Source: Xanthostigma xanthostigma
Taxonomy: Eukaryota > Arthropoda > Insecta > Raphidioptera > Raphidiidae
Direction: 5' to 3'
DNA: 64,000 nucleotides
Assembly: GCA_963575645.1 (NCBI GenBank)
Contig: OY754476.1
Location: 7,564,001 to 7,628,000, forward strand
The notes under the pieces were generated by a model. The model saw only the letters and a list, made by a program, of their open reading frames with translations. It was not told the DNA's origin and searched no databases. Each line of letters begins with the position of its first letter. The stretch's first letter is position 1. Positions 11,872-24,389 of the stretch are shown here, piece by piece. Both the position numbers and the translations under genes were made by a program.

Positions 11872-14800
11872 GTCGGTTTTTTAATTAATAAACTATTTCC
11901 CTAGTGGTGATTAATTAATCAAAAGAAACATTATAATTATATTAAACAGTGAACCATCGACAAGTGTTAGTAACTACAACCAGACTTAAAATATACGGAA
12001 ATGTTTTATTTTTTCTAATCTTTCTAATAACCAAAAAATAGGAGCTAAATAAAAATAATTAACAATATTCTAAAAAAATATAACTTTATTCCAAAATGTT
12101 AATCCTTCAATTGATTTAACCGATAATGCACATCAATCATAATTTTCTTGTCTAAAATGGCTAAATGTCTTCCCATATAAATGGATAAATATTTATTCAT
12201 TAAATGCCAAAAAATTGGCGTAGAATAGGTCAATACATATACAAAAAATACATAAAAAATTAAATAATGACCATATCGAAGGAGTCTTAAGTTGAGTAAG
12301 GAGTTAGCGTCCTTATTCTAATGTTTGCTTCTAATATGATTCCAAAACCCTAATGAAGATCAAAAAAGGACATTCTGTTGATTATCTCAATTTTAGATTA
12401 AAAAATATACGCTATTTTTAATATTATTAAGAAGGTACCTATTCTTAAATATTTTTTTATTAATTAGCCTAATTAGAGATCTAAACTGAAAAGTATAGAC
12501 CTCAGCTGTATATAATCGTCTATAATCTACAATTCTTCTTCAAAACTCAAAATCTCAAACATCAAGTTATATTTACAAGATTTTTACACTGTGAAATCAA
12601 CGAAGTACAGTTTATGAAATGCGTGAACATTTCATGGAATTATTCTGTTACATCAAATGACAGGAGAATTTATACTGGTTTGATTTCTCCCAATTTTAAT
12701 GTTTATTTATTGACATAGGCTGGGTCAACCTCACCGAATGGTTCAGGCTAGCCAGCAAAGGGGTCAACCAATCATGCTGGCACCGGCTCCATCTACAGGT
12801 CAGTAATCACGTGTAACTTTTCATTTGTAGTCTTGCACTGCTGGTTTCAGAACTTAGGGTAAAGTTCAATTGAATCATTTTTCAGAAAAATTCCAGTGAT
12901 TTTGTAAAAAATAATTCTAGATATTTCAAACACTGCGAAAAATAGAATTACCTTTCTCGGGTATAAACCTGTACTTTAATTTCTTCAAAATTAAAAAAAA
13001 AAAAAATGGAGAACTGTGAACCTCCAGTTCTCCAAATTGAACCTACCGTTTATACAAGTATTATGTAAGTACGTTCGAAACATCGAAACTCTTACTCAAA
13101 AATAAGATCAAGTGCAAATCTGCACAATTACAACAATAACAAAAAAAAATTCTTGAAACCACAACAACGCAAATGCAGCTTTAAAAATAATCAATTTAGG
13201 TTAACTACTAGCCCCACGCATTTGCAGTGTATAAACCTTGGTTTAGTTTATAGATAACTATTTATTGTTCAAATTGAGAGAGCATTGAAACCTTACAATA
13301 ATCTTAACGCATAAATATCAAATATTCGGAACTGGCGTACAATATGGTGCCTCTTCAGTGGTACTTTAAAAAATTTTCATACCTTTAAATGAAGATCAGT
13401 ATTTCTATAAGACAGGATGCGTTCAATGTTACACTTTTACCATGCGCAAAATTTAAACGTGCGAGAAAATCCTTCCATGATCAGTACTACGACGTAAAAC
13501 TTATTTTAGGTCCAATACATACGTTCACTGCAAAAAATAGTTCCTGATCTCAAACCAGAATCGCTAGGCTCAAGTTCCCTACGCGCTTCGATCCGGCATT
13601 TCTTGGAACCAGAAACTGTCGCTTGGCTCAAGTGAATAAATCCTTTGTGCCAACTCTAATGTTTTTGATATAACTAAAATAGAACTTGTTTGGAATTGTT
13701 AATTTCGTTAAAACAACTACAATTCTTATTTTAAACAAAACACTTAACATATAACTCGAAGTAAATATCAAGCTGATTTTGAACTAAATGAAAAACACAA
13801 AATATTTTTTTTTCCATTTACTTGATTTTTTTTACATCTGAGTTTTATACATATCATTTTTTTATATCAAACTTATTTTATATATTGATATGGAATTACT
13901 AGTAATAAGTAGTAACTTTTTCTCTGATTTTTTCCCATAATTATTTCTCCTTAATTTAAAATTTTATTACAGTCCATGACAGTGAAATATCATACGCAAG
14001 ACTAATCTAATTTTTGAGCATTTGGTATTCTTGCTAGATCATTTTATATCAATCAATAATATCTTAAACCCTTCATGCATAATATTGCAGTCATCGCGAT
14101 AGACATGTACGTGAATGACATGTCCTCATGAATGACAGATTTTCAGCATATTTTTGTCCAATTGTTGACTGATGATGATGAAGTAGAAACGCGTTGTAGT
14201 TCAACTGACACGTCGTCGTGTTTAGAGCCGATCTTCGCAATATTAATGTAATTATTACGCGCATAATCGCGAGTGGAAGACCGTTTATCAATCATATCAG
14301 GAACTACGTTTTTTGTGTGGAAAGCGCGATTATAAGTATAACTTACTTCGCGGTTGTTACTGTACACCCGCAACTGTACTATAGAAGGTAGGAATTTGTC
14401 GTAACGATATCTCGAAATATTATAACTTTGCATCAAGTAAGTATACTAATAACTGGTCGTTATACCTATCAAATATCAGCCTACTGCATAAGAATCGATT
14501 CATTAAAGAGGTACAAATCAGTCCGGATCATAGGCGTAGCAACGATTTTATCCTGGGGGGGGGCAAATTTTCAACTCTATCTACCATTACCAGCTGCCAC
14601 TTAGACATCATTTGAAAACTGTTCATAGAAGCGAAATCGATCAACACGGCTTTCTGGGGAAATACGACAAAGAAAATATGTAGATTTATCTTGTTATTTG
14701 TACGTGAACAATTTAATTTTCAAGGGTGGGCCAGGAGGATTCTAGGCTAAGCCAAGTCCACCTGCCCTCCCCCCTCTTGCTACGCCAAAGGACCGGATAC

Positions 14801-17800
14801 TAATTGATACCAAGTTTAATAAAAATCGATTCAAACATTTTAGAGTTATGCCGTTTATAGACAATTCTGTTAGCGCGTTTAGGCTAACGCACACATTTTT
14901 TGTGGCACAATTTTGCGTTTAAGTTGGTTGAAGATCATAGCATAAGGCCGCATACACTGATGTATCCTGAGAAATCGCGCGGTTTCGAAACAGAAAGTAG
15001 AATGTGTGCGACATTAAAACTGATAAAAGATTCCGAAACGGAAAAAAACTGTACGAAAATCAAAGTTTTGTTACAATTTTATGGGGTCACAAATTTTATA
15101 ATCATTTACCTGCTGACATAAAAAATATAAAATCAATCAAATGTTTCAAACAAAATTGCAAAAAAATCTTATTAGGAAAATGCTATTATAATTATGAGGA
15201 ATTTTTAAGGGACACTTTTTAAAAAACGTACTTATTATGTAATCTATGTTTCACTAATGTATTTTAATGTATTTTATTCTTTGACGAATCCACATGCACG
15301 CGTGCATCACGGATCTAAATAAATTTGAATTTGAATTAGTAATGTGACAAAAATATGTATGCAGGCATGCTGGTACCGATGCCGTCAGGAGGCGTGCAAG
15401 TGTCAGTCCCTCCGCCTGCGGCCCCTGCGGTTGTTTCGGTACATGTCCAACAAGCTCAACAACCTGGACAACAGCAGCAGCAAACTCAACAGACCCAACA
15501 ACAGTCTCAACAACCTGCACCAGTACCCTCTGGACACGGTCAACAATCTTCTGTGCAATCATCTGGTTTACAAACACAATCCAGCACAGGCGAGTTTAAA
15601 AATTCTACTCAAAACGAACTGGGTTATTTTTATTAAATAAATCGAAAAAAATAAGTTTAAGTTTGTTCAGTAAATACAATTACGTTATTGTATCTCCGTA
15701 CAGGGTCTGAAATGGATCAGGTTGACATGTCTAAACAGCAAAACAGTACATCCAGTACTGGCACGAATTTGGCCAACACTAAAGAGAAAACCCCAATGTG
15801 TTTGGTAAACGAATTGGCCCGCTATAATAAGATCACGCACCAATATCGTCTGACAGGCGAGCAAGGCCCGGCGCACAAAAAACGCTTCACCGTTACTCTT
15901 AAACTAGGTGCCGAAGAATATGAAGCCGAGGGACCGAGTATCAAGAAGGCACAACACGCTGCTGCTAGCGATGCTCTTGCTAAAACCAAATTCAAACATC
16001 CACCGTCCAAGACTACCAGGTATCTATAATGATTTCTAAATAAAGACACAACCCGCTCTGAATATGACGGTTGCAAAAAAATTGGTTGTCTGTAAAGTCG
16101 GTTTACGGACGATAGTTTTACGTGATAACGTATTCCGTAATACATAACCTAAACCTCCCAAAATTTGGTTTCAATCCGCTTATCCTTGGTGTCGGAATGA
16201 TAAGAAATGTCAAAAGTGACGTTTGCAACTTACAAAGTATTATGTTCTAATAATAATTAGTTATTCCAATACTTAACTTAGAAGGCTTTGCATTTCACAA
16301 TATACTAATGTCAAAAAATTGAATTAAACATTAGAAATGCAGCTGTTTTCATGTTAAGACAAGACATACGTTTGCTTCTAATTTCCATGTACGGCAAACA
16401 AAGACAACCGACCGCGTCGCGCCATGCATTACACAACATTGCATTTATACAGCTATTTTTCTATATAAATTTGTATAAAATATTTTTCTATATAAATTTG
16501 TATAAAAAAACTGTTTAGGCAAATTCTGTTATACGAAATCTATGTAAAATGTTCTCCTCTTTCGTTTAAGACTGGTTTCAAACCGATCTGATTTAAATTG
16601 AGCGAGAAATTAGCAAAAAGCACGCACAGGGTCAGGCGGAACGTTACGCGTTAGGAACGTTACGTTACACTTTTTCGAACATGCAGCCGGTGTTTTATCA
16701 ATTTATAAGATTGGTGATTCATCAATTTATAAGACGTTATCACGTCAAAAAGAAATCAAAGCGCCTTAATTGTTTACTATACAAACCAAATTACTCAATA
16801 TTATTCAATTATTTAAAAATGTTTGATCTAGCAAGTTTCTTCTCTAATTTAAATATTTCTTTTAATTATTGAAATTCACATCTACTCAGGGTATTTCGGA
16901 GTTAGTTGGAGTATTTCGGAATTGTCGGCGTATTTCGGAGTTACTTAGGGATTTTGGGGTATATAGTGGTTACTACGGGTTTACTTGGGGTATATTTGTT
17001 GATAAGCTGCATGACATTTTATGTACCTACACTCAAAAACCCCAAGTTTCAATGATATTGAATCCGCGACCCTTAGTGCATGTATATTATGCATTTTTTT
17101 GTGATTTTTCACTGTTCTTAACAACAATTATTTCTTATATTTATACTCAATTATATTTATTGGTTCTATATTTGAAATCCGACTCTAGCTCTATACCTAC
17201 TATCTGACTAGGGTTGCCAACTGACGCGATTTAATCTGGATATCCCGATTTCAGACCTCTTTGTCCTGTGTTCCGACGAAGGGACTGGCGGGATGTCAAG
17301 TGTTCCGATTTTTCATCATCTACACGCTAGCAAAAATAATTTTGGCGTACATAGCTAGATAAGCAATTTATTTGTGAAGATAGTATATATAAATAAATAT
17401 ACCAATAATAAATAAATTTTATTTGTATTGGCTACACCGCATACCTGTCAAATACAAGTCAAAAAATAAAATTATATAGTTATTCAAAACATCAATACTA
17501 AAGCATACAAAAGTCTACATTAATTAATGTAATCACCAATATTCATAATAATCATAAACACAATTTGTAGCAAGATATACACTTTAATGTGTCTTTTAAA
17601 TTTCTGTAAGGGCACCGCTTTTGTCTCTGGCGACAATTTAATATAGACCTGCAAACCGACATGTGGGACCAACAGATGCAATTATAATTTAGTATGTCCA
17701 ACAAGTATTACTTCTGTTTAGGCATGGTTATTGATTTAATGTTATAGTTATTTAGAATTAGGTATTTGAATTTGGAATTCTAGAAAAAATATTGATATAT

Positions 17801-20800
17801 TTCGATTTTGTTAAATTAGTTGACTAGTTTTTCTGAATAATTTTATTTTGATATTTAGGGAAAACACAAGTATTTGCAAATGGTTTTTTAGAATAAAGAA
17901 TTCTTAAGTTTATTAATTACTTCAAAAAGTAAAATAGTAAATATTTTTATTCAAAATACATTTCGGTTTTTAGTAGTTACTAATTTTCATTCAGTCCTGA
18001 TTTGTTTCCATAGACACCCGAAAAACCGATCTAACAAGTTGGCAGCCCTATATCTGACACTTCAACAGCATGAGAACATGAAAATAACCTTCAAATAAAA
18101 TTTTAAATTGCATACTTACGAGTATAAATGAAAACTAATGCCACTCTAAACTCAGAAACATATTTGCACCTTTGGTTTTACACTTTATTATTGCATAACT
18201 CACAATATTAAGTTTTTAAAAATAAAACACTACCGAAAACACTTGAGAACATTCAATGCGTACACAACGTCGAACACTGAAAGACTGCGTGCGATATCTC
18301 AGCTTGGCCATAGTTTCATCGTGGGAAAGCTATAAAATAATGAACGGATATCTCGTTTATATATATTATGTATTATTGTATCTATGGATATGACTAATAC
18401 ACCGTTACTTTGATCAATTGGTCATTGCCAAAATTAAATAGATGTTATGAAATTCATAGCCCAAATAAGAAACACAAAACATAGCTACATAATTATTAAG
18501 AGTCCTTTCAAATGTCACGCTTTAGTATAATAGTATTTGTTCACAAGAAGTATTAATTTGTGTGTAGGTACTATATTCAATCTCTATAGCTTACATAATG
18601 ATGAAGTTGTTATGGCATCAGGTTTATACAAAATATGCAGCGAGAGACGTGTTGAACGTACAATATTATTAAAACAAAAATAAAATACGATTTTAATTGT
18701 CCAATACTTTTAAAGGAATCTAAGAATGGGGACGAAGGCTGGTTTGGGTCATTTGACTCCGACGGTTGAATTGAATGCACTCGCTATGAAGCGTGGCGAA
18801 ATGACAACTTACATGGTAGAAGTGAGTAATTTGCAACCCAACGGGTTCCACCAGTACCACAGAACTGGGCAACCGCAGCCATACAACCAGCAAGGGCAAC
18901 CGCGTTACAATGGGTATGACGCCAGGAGAAATTATGGAACCCGACCACACTACAATGGACATTATGAAAATCAGGTAAAAAATCTTCCATTATCTTGTAA
19001 TAAATTTGTGATTAACCTTTTGAATCATTGTTTAAATTATTCTACCCGACCAAAACACATTTTCATGTCATTTACCTTAGAAACCAGAAATACCGTGCCC
19101 AAAATTATGCTAAATATACTAACTACTGTAAGTTTAATTGTTTACAGAGATACCAAAATTATAATCATTACGGCAATAAGAGCCAACCGAACCATGGCGC
19201 ATGGCACAGCAACCAGCCAGGGCATGTGACTCATGGTGAAACATATACGGTTAGATTACGTGTCGGACCCCGCGAATTTGTGGGAGAAGGTGCTACAGCA
19301 CAAGCAGCCCGTCATGATGCTGCCGCCAGAGCTTTGCATGAATTGAGACAGCTGCCACTACCAGAAACTGCGACAGATGGATCTATCAATAATGTTAACG
19401 TTCAATGTCAAGAAAATGGTTAGTTATAGAAAAATGTAACACGTATTACATGAGCACACACAAATTGCAATTTTTAACATTATAATGACACATCATTATT
19501 TTTATAGATTAAATAAAAATGCGCTTTTTTAGGTTTAGGACTTGATGATCCAAATACTGAACTGAAATCGCCTATTTCGTTGGTACATGAGATCGCTTTG
19601 AAGCGTAACTTAGACGTAGTATTTGAAGTTCAAAGCGAGAAAGGTCCTCCACACATGAAGGTGTTTGTAACTACATGCCGCGTTGGGGATATGGTGACAG
19701 AAGGTGAAGGCAATGGTAAAAAAGTGTCAAAGAAACGTGCTGCTGAAAAAATGCTTGATGAGCTAAAAAAATTACCTCCTCTCTCACCTTGTCATATGAT
19801 TGGATTACCACAACGTTTGAAGAGGAAACCTGCTGTTACTAAAAAGAAGAACAGAAGTTTAATCAAAGTTTACCAAGTATGTGAACAATTGTATTAAATT
19901 AAATTTGTTTATTGTTTTAAAATGACAAACATTCATTATTCATTTTCAGGAAAAAACAGAGCCTGATTACGTTGAAGACATCAATCCTATATCTCGATTA
20001 ATTCAGATTCAACAAGCTAAGAAAGAAAAAGAACCAGATTATACTTTGATTGAAGAAAGAGGAGCACCTCGCAGGAGAGAATTTGTAATGGAAGTAACAG
20101 TTAACGGTCAGTCGGCAACAGGCACTGGTCCTAACAAAAAGTTAGCTAAACGAGCCGCTGCTGAGGCTCTTCTGCAACAGCTAGGCTACAGTCAGCCTAC
20201 AAATCAAAACACAAATACGTCTGCAAATAAATCTGATAATAAACAGACATCATCAGAATCGAATATTGGAAACATTTCAAACACTGAGAAAGCGCGTAAA
20301 GTTACCTTTATTGATGATAAAAATGATCAACCCCAATCTCAACCAGCAGGTGGATCTTGCGGAAGGCAATTGGTTCCTGGCTTATTATTAATGGGAGATC
20401 AGTCTAATACAAGCACGTTTTCTGTCACAAAATCTAACGTTAATCTGCAAACGACAGCTACAATTGCAAAAGAATTTTTGAAGGCAGGAAATTCTCCAAC
20501 TGCCGATGCACTAGCCAAAGCAGGACACAGTCAGAAAATGTTGTCACAGTCTCAGCAAATCAAAACAACAAATTCACAAGTGATTCGACCTAAGGATCAA
20601 CTATTGTATTTGTCTCAGTTGTTAGGCTTTCAGGTGCAATTTTCTGATTTTCCAAAGGCAAATCATGAAGAGTTCCTGACATTACTGTCGTTGTCAACTG
20701 ATCCACCACAGGTAAGAAAACATAACATTTATAACAACTTCGTTCGCGTTAATTTTTTTGACCCGGCATTAGTATTAACGCTACGCGAATTAATATCGAT

Positions 20801-20967
20801 TTTTTTTGTGGAAGGTTTGTCACGGAGCGGGTGACACAACAGATGAGTCCCATGATCAAGCGGCACTAACTGCACTGCGAGTTTTATCTGAAATGGGACT
20901 TGATCACGTTGCACCCAACAAGAAAGAGATGCCTTCGTCAGTCGAAGGGTACGTATGCCGACGTTAA
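11813..20967 (+). CDS. stau: Staufen, double-stranded RNA-binding protein (nine coding exons, introns included in span)
   Basis: Coding exons 11813-11871, 12719-12798, 15365-15589, 15704-16019, 18725-18974, 19148-19418, 19533-19876, 19950-20711 and 20815-20967 join in one frame of 820 codons including stop. Staufen binds structured mRNAs in ribonucleoprotein particles and directs their localisation and translation. Five dsRBDs are visible: dsRBD1 about 151-218; dsRBD2 split, first half about 236-258 and second half about 330-370, separated by a Gln/Tyr/Asn/Pro-rich loop as in insect Staufen; dsRBD3 about 414-482; dsRBD4 about 527-594; dsRBD5 about 728-800. dsRBD3 and dsRBD4 keep the KKxxK helix ([20 protein letters not shown]). 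dsRBD2 and dsRBD5 lack it, as in the known protein-interaction dsRBDs. The start is MLHHHHHQ after an acceptor, and upstream non-coding exons are likely. A candidate AATAAA lies at 21528. Confidence 0.95.
12719..12798 (+). CDS. stau: stau coding exon 2
   Basis: Acceptor ACATAG, donor AG/GTCAGT. Encodes [20 protein letters not shown] and a short Ala/Pro tail, a low-complexity N-terminal linker. Exit phase is 1. Confidence 0.85.
13007..13034. repeat. Short perfect hairpin in stau intron 2
   Basis: TGGAGAACTG pairs perfectly with CAGTTCTCCA across an 8-base loop, directly after a poly-A run. Too short to classify. Confidence 0.4.
14529..14790. mobile_element. hAT-type non-autonomous element, GGCGTAGC family, copy 1 (262 bp)
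   Basis: The left end CATAGGCGTAGCAACGATTT is followed by a G-tract, and the right end is CTCTTGCTACGCCAAAG. The flanks are GTCCGGAT (14521-14528) and GACCGGAT (14791-14798), an 8-bp target duplication with one mismatch, as hAT transposases make. Two other copies lie at 30752 and 41672. Located in stau intron 2. Confidence 0.8.
14830..15340 (+). mobile_element. 3' fragment of a non-LTR retrotransposon abutting stau exon 3
   Basis: The frame 15004-15222 encodes [20 protein letters not shown], then [21 protein letters not shown]. This is the typical end of jockey/CR1-like reverse transcriptases (NxLPxxIKxxxS..FKxxLKxxL...Y...EF). AATAAATTTGAATTTGAATT at about 15318-15337 is the simple-repeat 3' tail. 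It ends about 25 bases before the stau exon 3 acceptor and has the same orientation as stau. Confidence 0.65.
15365..15589 (+). CDS. stau: stau coding exon 3 (Gln/Pro-rich, possible cassette)
   Basis: 75 codons of Pro/Val- then Gln-rich sequence before dsRBD1. The exon enters and leaves in phase 1, so skipping keeps the frame. The acceptor (ATGTATGCAG) lacks a pyrimidine tract. The only donor that keeps the frame is AG/GCGAGT, a GC-type site: using the nearby GT would bring in an immediate TGA. Confidence 0.8.
15704..16019 (+). CDS. stau: stau coding exon 4 (dsRBD1)
   Basis: Acceptor CCGTACAG, donor AG/GTATCT. Encodes the whole of dsRBD1, from [20 protein letters not shown] to [19 protein letters not shown]. 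Confidence 0.93.
16449..16508. repeat. Tandem duplication (about 30-bp unit)
   Basis: The unit TTTTTCTATATAAATTTGTA with its TAAAATA tail occurs twice in succession in stau intron 4. This looks like a simple slippage or duplication event. Confidence 0.6.
17209..18050. mobile_element. hAT-type element (842 bp) with perfect 8-bp target duplication
   Basis: The termini TAGGGTTGCCAAC and GTTGGCAGCCCTA are inverted repeats with one mismatch. Both flanks are TATCTGAC (17201-17208 and 18051-18058), a perfect 8-bp target-site duplication, so both borders are exact. The interior has no transposase frame, so the element is non-autonomous. Located in stau intron 4. Confidence 0.9.
18725..18974 (+). CDS. 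stau: stau coding exon 5 (dsRBD2 first half)
   Basis: Encodes [20 protein letters not shown], the first helix and strand of dsRBD2, then the start of the disordered insertion. Two in-frame acceptors nine bases apart are possible (after 18715 or after 18724), which would add or drop three residues. Donor AG/GTAAAA. Confidence 0.88.
19148..19418 (+). CDS. stau: stau coding exon 6 (dsRBD2 second half)
   Basis: Acceptor GTTTACAG, donor TG/GTTAGT. Completes the dsRBD2 insertion loop and encodes [20 protein letters not shown] followed by a helix without the basic KKxxK patch. Confidence 0.92.
19533..19876 (+). CDS. stau: stau coding exon 7 (dsRBD3)
   Basis: Acceptor CTTTTTTAG, donor AA/GTATGT. 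Encodes dsRBD3 from [14 protein letters not shown] to [19 protein letters not shown], the strongest RNA-binding module in Staufen proteins, and a basic tail. Confidence 0.95.
19950..20711 (+). CDS. stau: stau coding exon 8 (dsRBD4 and linker to dsRBD5)
   Basis: Acceptor ATTTTCAG, donor AG/GTAAGA. Encodes dsRBD4 ([14 protein letters not shown] through [17 protein letters not shown]), a Ser/Asn/Gln-rich linker and the first part of dsRBD5 ([19 protein letters not shown]). Confidence 0.95.
20815..20967 (+). CDS. stau: stau coding exon 9 (end of dsRBD5, stop)
   Basis: The intron before it is only 103 bases and ends in a T-run and GTGGAAG. The exon encodes [20 protein letters not shown] onward, completing dsRBD5, then about 17 residues to TAA at 20965-20967. 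A GTACGTATG sequence just before the stop could act as a donor, but the protein already ends where Staufen normally does. Confidence 0.9.
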   Translation, partial: VCHGAGDTTDESHDQAALTALRVLSEMGLDHVAPNKKEMPSSVEGYVCRR

Positions 20968-21527
20968 TAGGTACAAGAAGGGAAGTTGGAAACCTAATAT
21001 TGTGTAATAAGATCGTCTCTGTTCTAGGGTTTTTAACCTTTCTAGTACCTACCTACTATGCAAATGAACTCTTTGTTTTACAGTAAAACATTTCACATAT
21101 TGATTTTCAGTCATTTTAGCAACTATCAATAGAATTATTTCTATTAGCCCGAAAAGTAAAAATCTTTGATTTTGATAATAGTAAGTACCACAGTGTTCAA
21201 GTGTAACCATTGTGTTTGATTAGTACAGCATTAATTAATTTTTTATTATTTTTCTGTAGTGTTCACAATCCTTTAAGGGCAACATCGGGAAATCGAGTAT
21301 TATAATGGTCCCAAGAAGTAAATTATTACATCTTGTCACGTTTTATTATCCCCTATTTTGACACAGTTTATTACTTCGAAAGCTAATTCGTGTTATCAAA
21401 AATATAATGCATAGCTAATCACACTAAAGTTAAATTGAAACCGTTTATCCGTTCAACTATTTGAGTAAGGAATATTTAAATGTTTCTGTAGATAACAATT
21501 AGCATTAAATTTTCTAAACGTTAAGTT

Positions 21528-21533
21528 AATAAA
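21528..21533 (+). promoter_or_regulatory. stau: Candidate polyadenylation signal for stau
   Basis: AATAAA lies 561 bases after the stau stop. Other AT-rich variants occur nearby, so the true cleavage site is uncertain. Confidence 0.35.
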
Positions 21534-22849
21534 TACCGCTTATATATTTATTAACTTTAATCAATTAATAATGTTTTCAAAAACCAGTTCATTATATTTT
21601 TGAACACAAATTTATTTAATAGATATATCATTTATCTTCAGTTTTAATATATTTATTTTTTAAAATGTAATTTTAAAAAAGAAACGAGTTGTTTTTATTG
21701 ATTTATAAAAAGATTTAATATTTATAACATTCAGTGTAGTGTAAGTAACAAAACACGGGCGTTTATGAGCCACTAATGTTCGGCGGGTAGTTTTTGTGTT
21801 CCCTTTCTCGCTTCAAAAAGGGCGGAGAGCGCGATAGGGAAAAATATCTTGAATTAATATACGAACCTCAAAGCTAGTTTTAAAACGACACAGAATCATT
21901 CTTAAACCAAACGCCATTTGTTAATTTTGAGCAAACTGTATTTTGTGTTGGTGTAAAACCATGCTTTCAACAAATTATTATTTACTATAAAGTTAATGGT
22001 GACAAAAGTGGAATAGTGTATCTCAAGAGGATTTTTTTAAACTGTAGTTATAAATTTATTATAATTTTTTAAACAGAGACAGACTAAAACATTAAAGCCA
22101 CCTTTAACTTTTTGTTTGGCTGTTTTCAGTGTTTTTAAGTAGGGCAATGGAATATTTTCGATATCAAAATCAATAACAAGAACAAACTTATTTATTAAAA
22201 GGAAATATTTCTCTATCATTTGTTTCTATCCAATTCCATTTCCCTATTTAGTTTCAATCTCATAAAATATAAGAATGCGGTTTTATTTTAATAAAGCATT
22301 CCTTGAAGACTAACATTGACAACAAGCCTTTTTTTATCAACTAATTATTTATCATTCAAGTTTATTGCATACATTACAAATATGCTATACTTTAAGGCAA
22401 CGCTGTTATTTTTTTTAAAAATACTGTGATGGGAAATACAACCTAAATAATAAAAGAAATTCCTTCGCCTTGAAGTATGATTATAAAATTTGGTGTAGAA
22501 AAATTAGTTGTTATTTAAATGAAACTTTATAAGCATGCAGTCAGTTTTAAATAAATGTACGAATGACGGCATTTTGAAGTATCGCAGTTTAGTATCATTT
22601 TTGACAACAACGCGATGAAAAAGTAACAAAATAAATAGAAGTTAAAACCTCAATTAATAAATCTGTTATTTACACTCTATTATGCAATAAGTAAAGTAAC
22701 AGATGGTGTTTTATTAACATTTTTAATATTGATGTTTTAAGTTTGATACTGGGCTGCAAAACTGACAAAATACGACTAATAAACTTAGTGGATTGATTTC
22801 AGTGTTCAAATAATGGGGCTATTTAGTTTATAACAACAAACAATTTAAT

Positions 22850-22911
22850 ATTATTGTTATTATTATTATTATATATATCGTTTACTATTATTATTATTAT
22901 TATTATCAAGG
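22850..22911. repeat. ATT/TTA microsatellite
   Basis: Two runs of ATT repeats are separated by an interruption of ATATATATCGTTTAC. Confidence 0.85.
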
Positions 22912-23199
22912 ACGTATGAACAAGTTTTGTTTTTTAATGTTGAAATTGTTTCGTTCTTATTTAAAATAAAAAAATGTACGATTTTGACACTGACCCTTTG
23001 CCTTTTAAAATTTTAAATAAAGCGTTTTTTATTGGGATGTTTAAAAAACGTATTTGACAATGTGATAGAAAAAGGTTGATAAGTCATCATTCTAGACAAT
23101 TTTTTACGAGTGGACGGTGCATAATATATCTTTTCGCAGAAGGTGCGCATCCTTTCGCAAAAACACCACGTGACGATACGGAATTCTAGGTGCTTGTTC

Positions 23200-23520
23200 A
23201 CGTTAACTCGCTAGCGCGGTCACGAAATATCAGTCAATATGGTATAATATGGGAGTGTTCACGTACAAAACGCAAGTACGGTGGAAGTATAGTGGGTAAG
23301 CTCGCGACTGGCGCATGCGGCGCGCTCGCGGCAATATCAAGCGGGTGAAATTGTTGGTATGTTTATGTCAAACTAGCGGCAGAGTGCGCGATTCGCGCGC
23401 GGCGTCTGGTAAGTTCAATCAATTTGAACTTATCGCTCGACAAGATAGCACGACGGGAATAAAAAAGATCGTCGTCATCCATGTTTGTTACTACTGCTCT
23501 AGTCGGTGCGGTTACTGAGA
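23200..23520 (+). promoter_or_regulatory. CpG-rich patch, possible promoter/first exon
   Basis: A local island of CpG-rich sequence (GGCGCATGCGGCGCGCTCGC, GTGCGCGATTCGCGCGCGGC) in otherwise AT-rich DNA. A good donor-like site, TCTG/GTAAGTTC, follows at about 23410. This fits a non-coding first exon with a promoter, but no gene can be connected to it by sequence alone. Confidence 0.3.
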
Positions 23521-24389
23521 GCTGTGTAATGCAAGCAAATCGGCCAATCGTAAAATGGTCTAGACTAAAATATTACATTTTATCTACTTTTTTTTAATTA
23601 AAGTACCCATTTTTGTAAACAAAACTTGTTCTTGTTCGAGACGATTTTTGTCCTTGACAATATTAAAATCTACTAATTTCATAATTATTTTCATTATTTT
23701 GTAATAACATAATATTTTAAATGAATATTTTGTAGCATGATTATTTATTTTGTTTTTTCGAAACGGATTTATCGCAAATAAAAAAAAGGTGGAGGACAGA
23801 ATGCAAATTGAGCAAGACAAATTATAAGCAAAATATATGTATTTACTAAAAACGCTTCGTACTTTTATAATCATATTCAAAGAGGTATTTAAAAAAGTAA
23901 TTTATGTATATCATAAGTGAAAATCGTACAGTTTTACGATAAATCTATAAAACGCGCGGTATTCATTTATATACCTTTTTTTGAATGTGGTTCTTAGTGT
24001 TTTAAAGGGCGGTGTCGAAATGTTTTAAGCATTACATTCGACACTAGCACCTTTTGTAGTATGAAAAATGTGTGAATATATGTAACAATATTGTATTTTA
24101 AGTCACATATATTCCCAAACTGTTTGATATATATTATATAAATATAGATTACTATTACAAAATAACTCGTAAATGTACATGTTTGTTATATTGGTAGAAT
24201 AAAGGCACCTATTTCCAACCGCGTATATTGTTATCGACCACTTTTATAGTTATTGTTAAAAAATAGATTATTACATAATATGCAGTAAATAAAAAATTAT
24301 TACGCTATTATTTTGAATCTCAAGTTCATAATTTACAATATAGTTTACGAAAAGAAATTAGAAAATATAAAATTCGCAAGTCAATTGCA

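Noticed and set aside
14091-14436. Minus-strand 97-codon open frame as a gene or retroelement fragment
   Set aside because: It has a biased composition and no motif I can name. It may be a decayed repeat, but the evidence is too thin to list.
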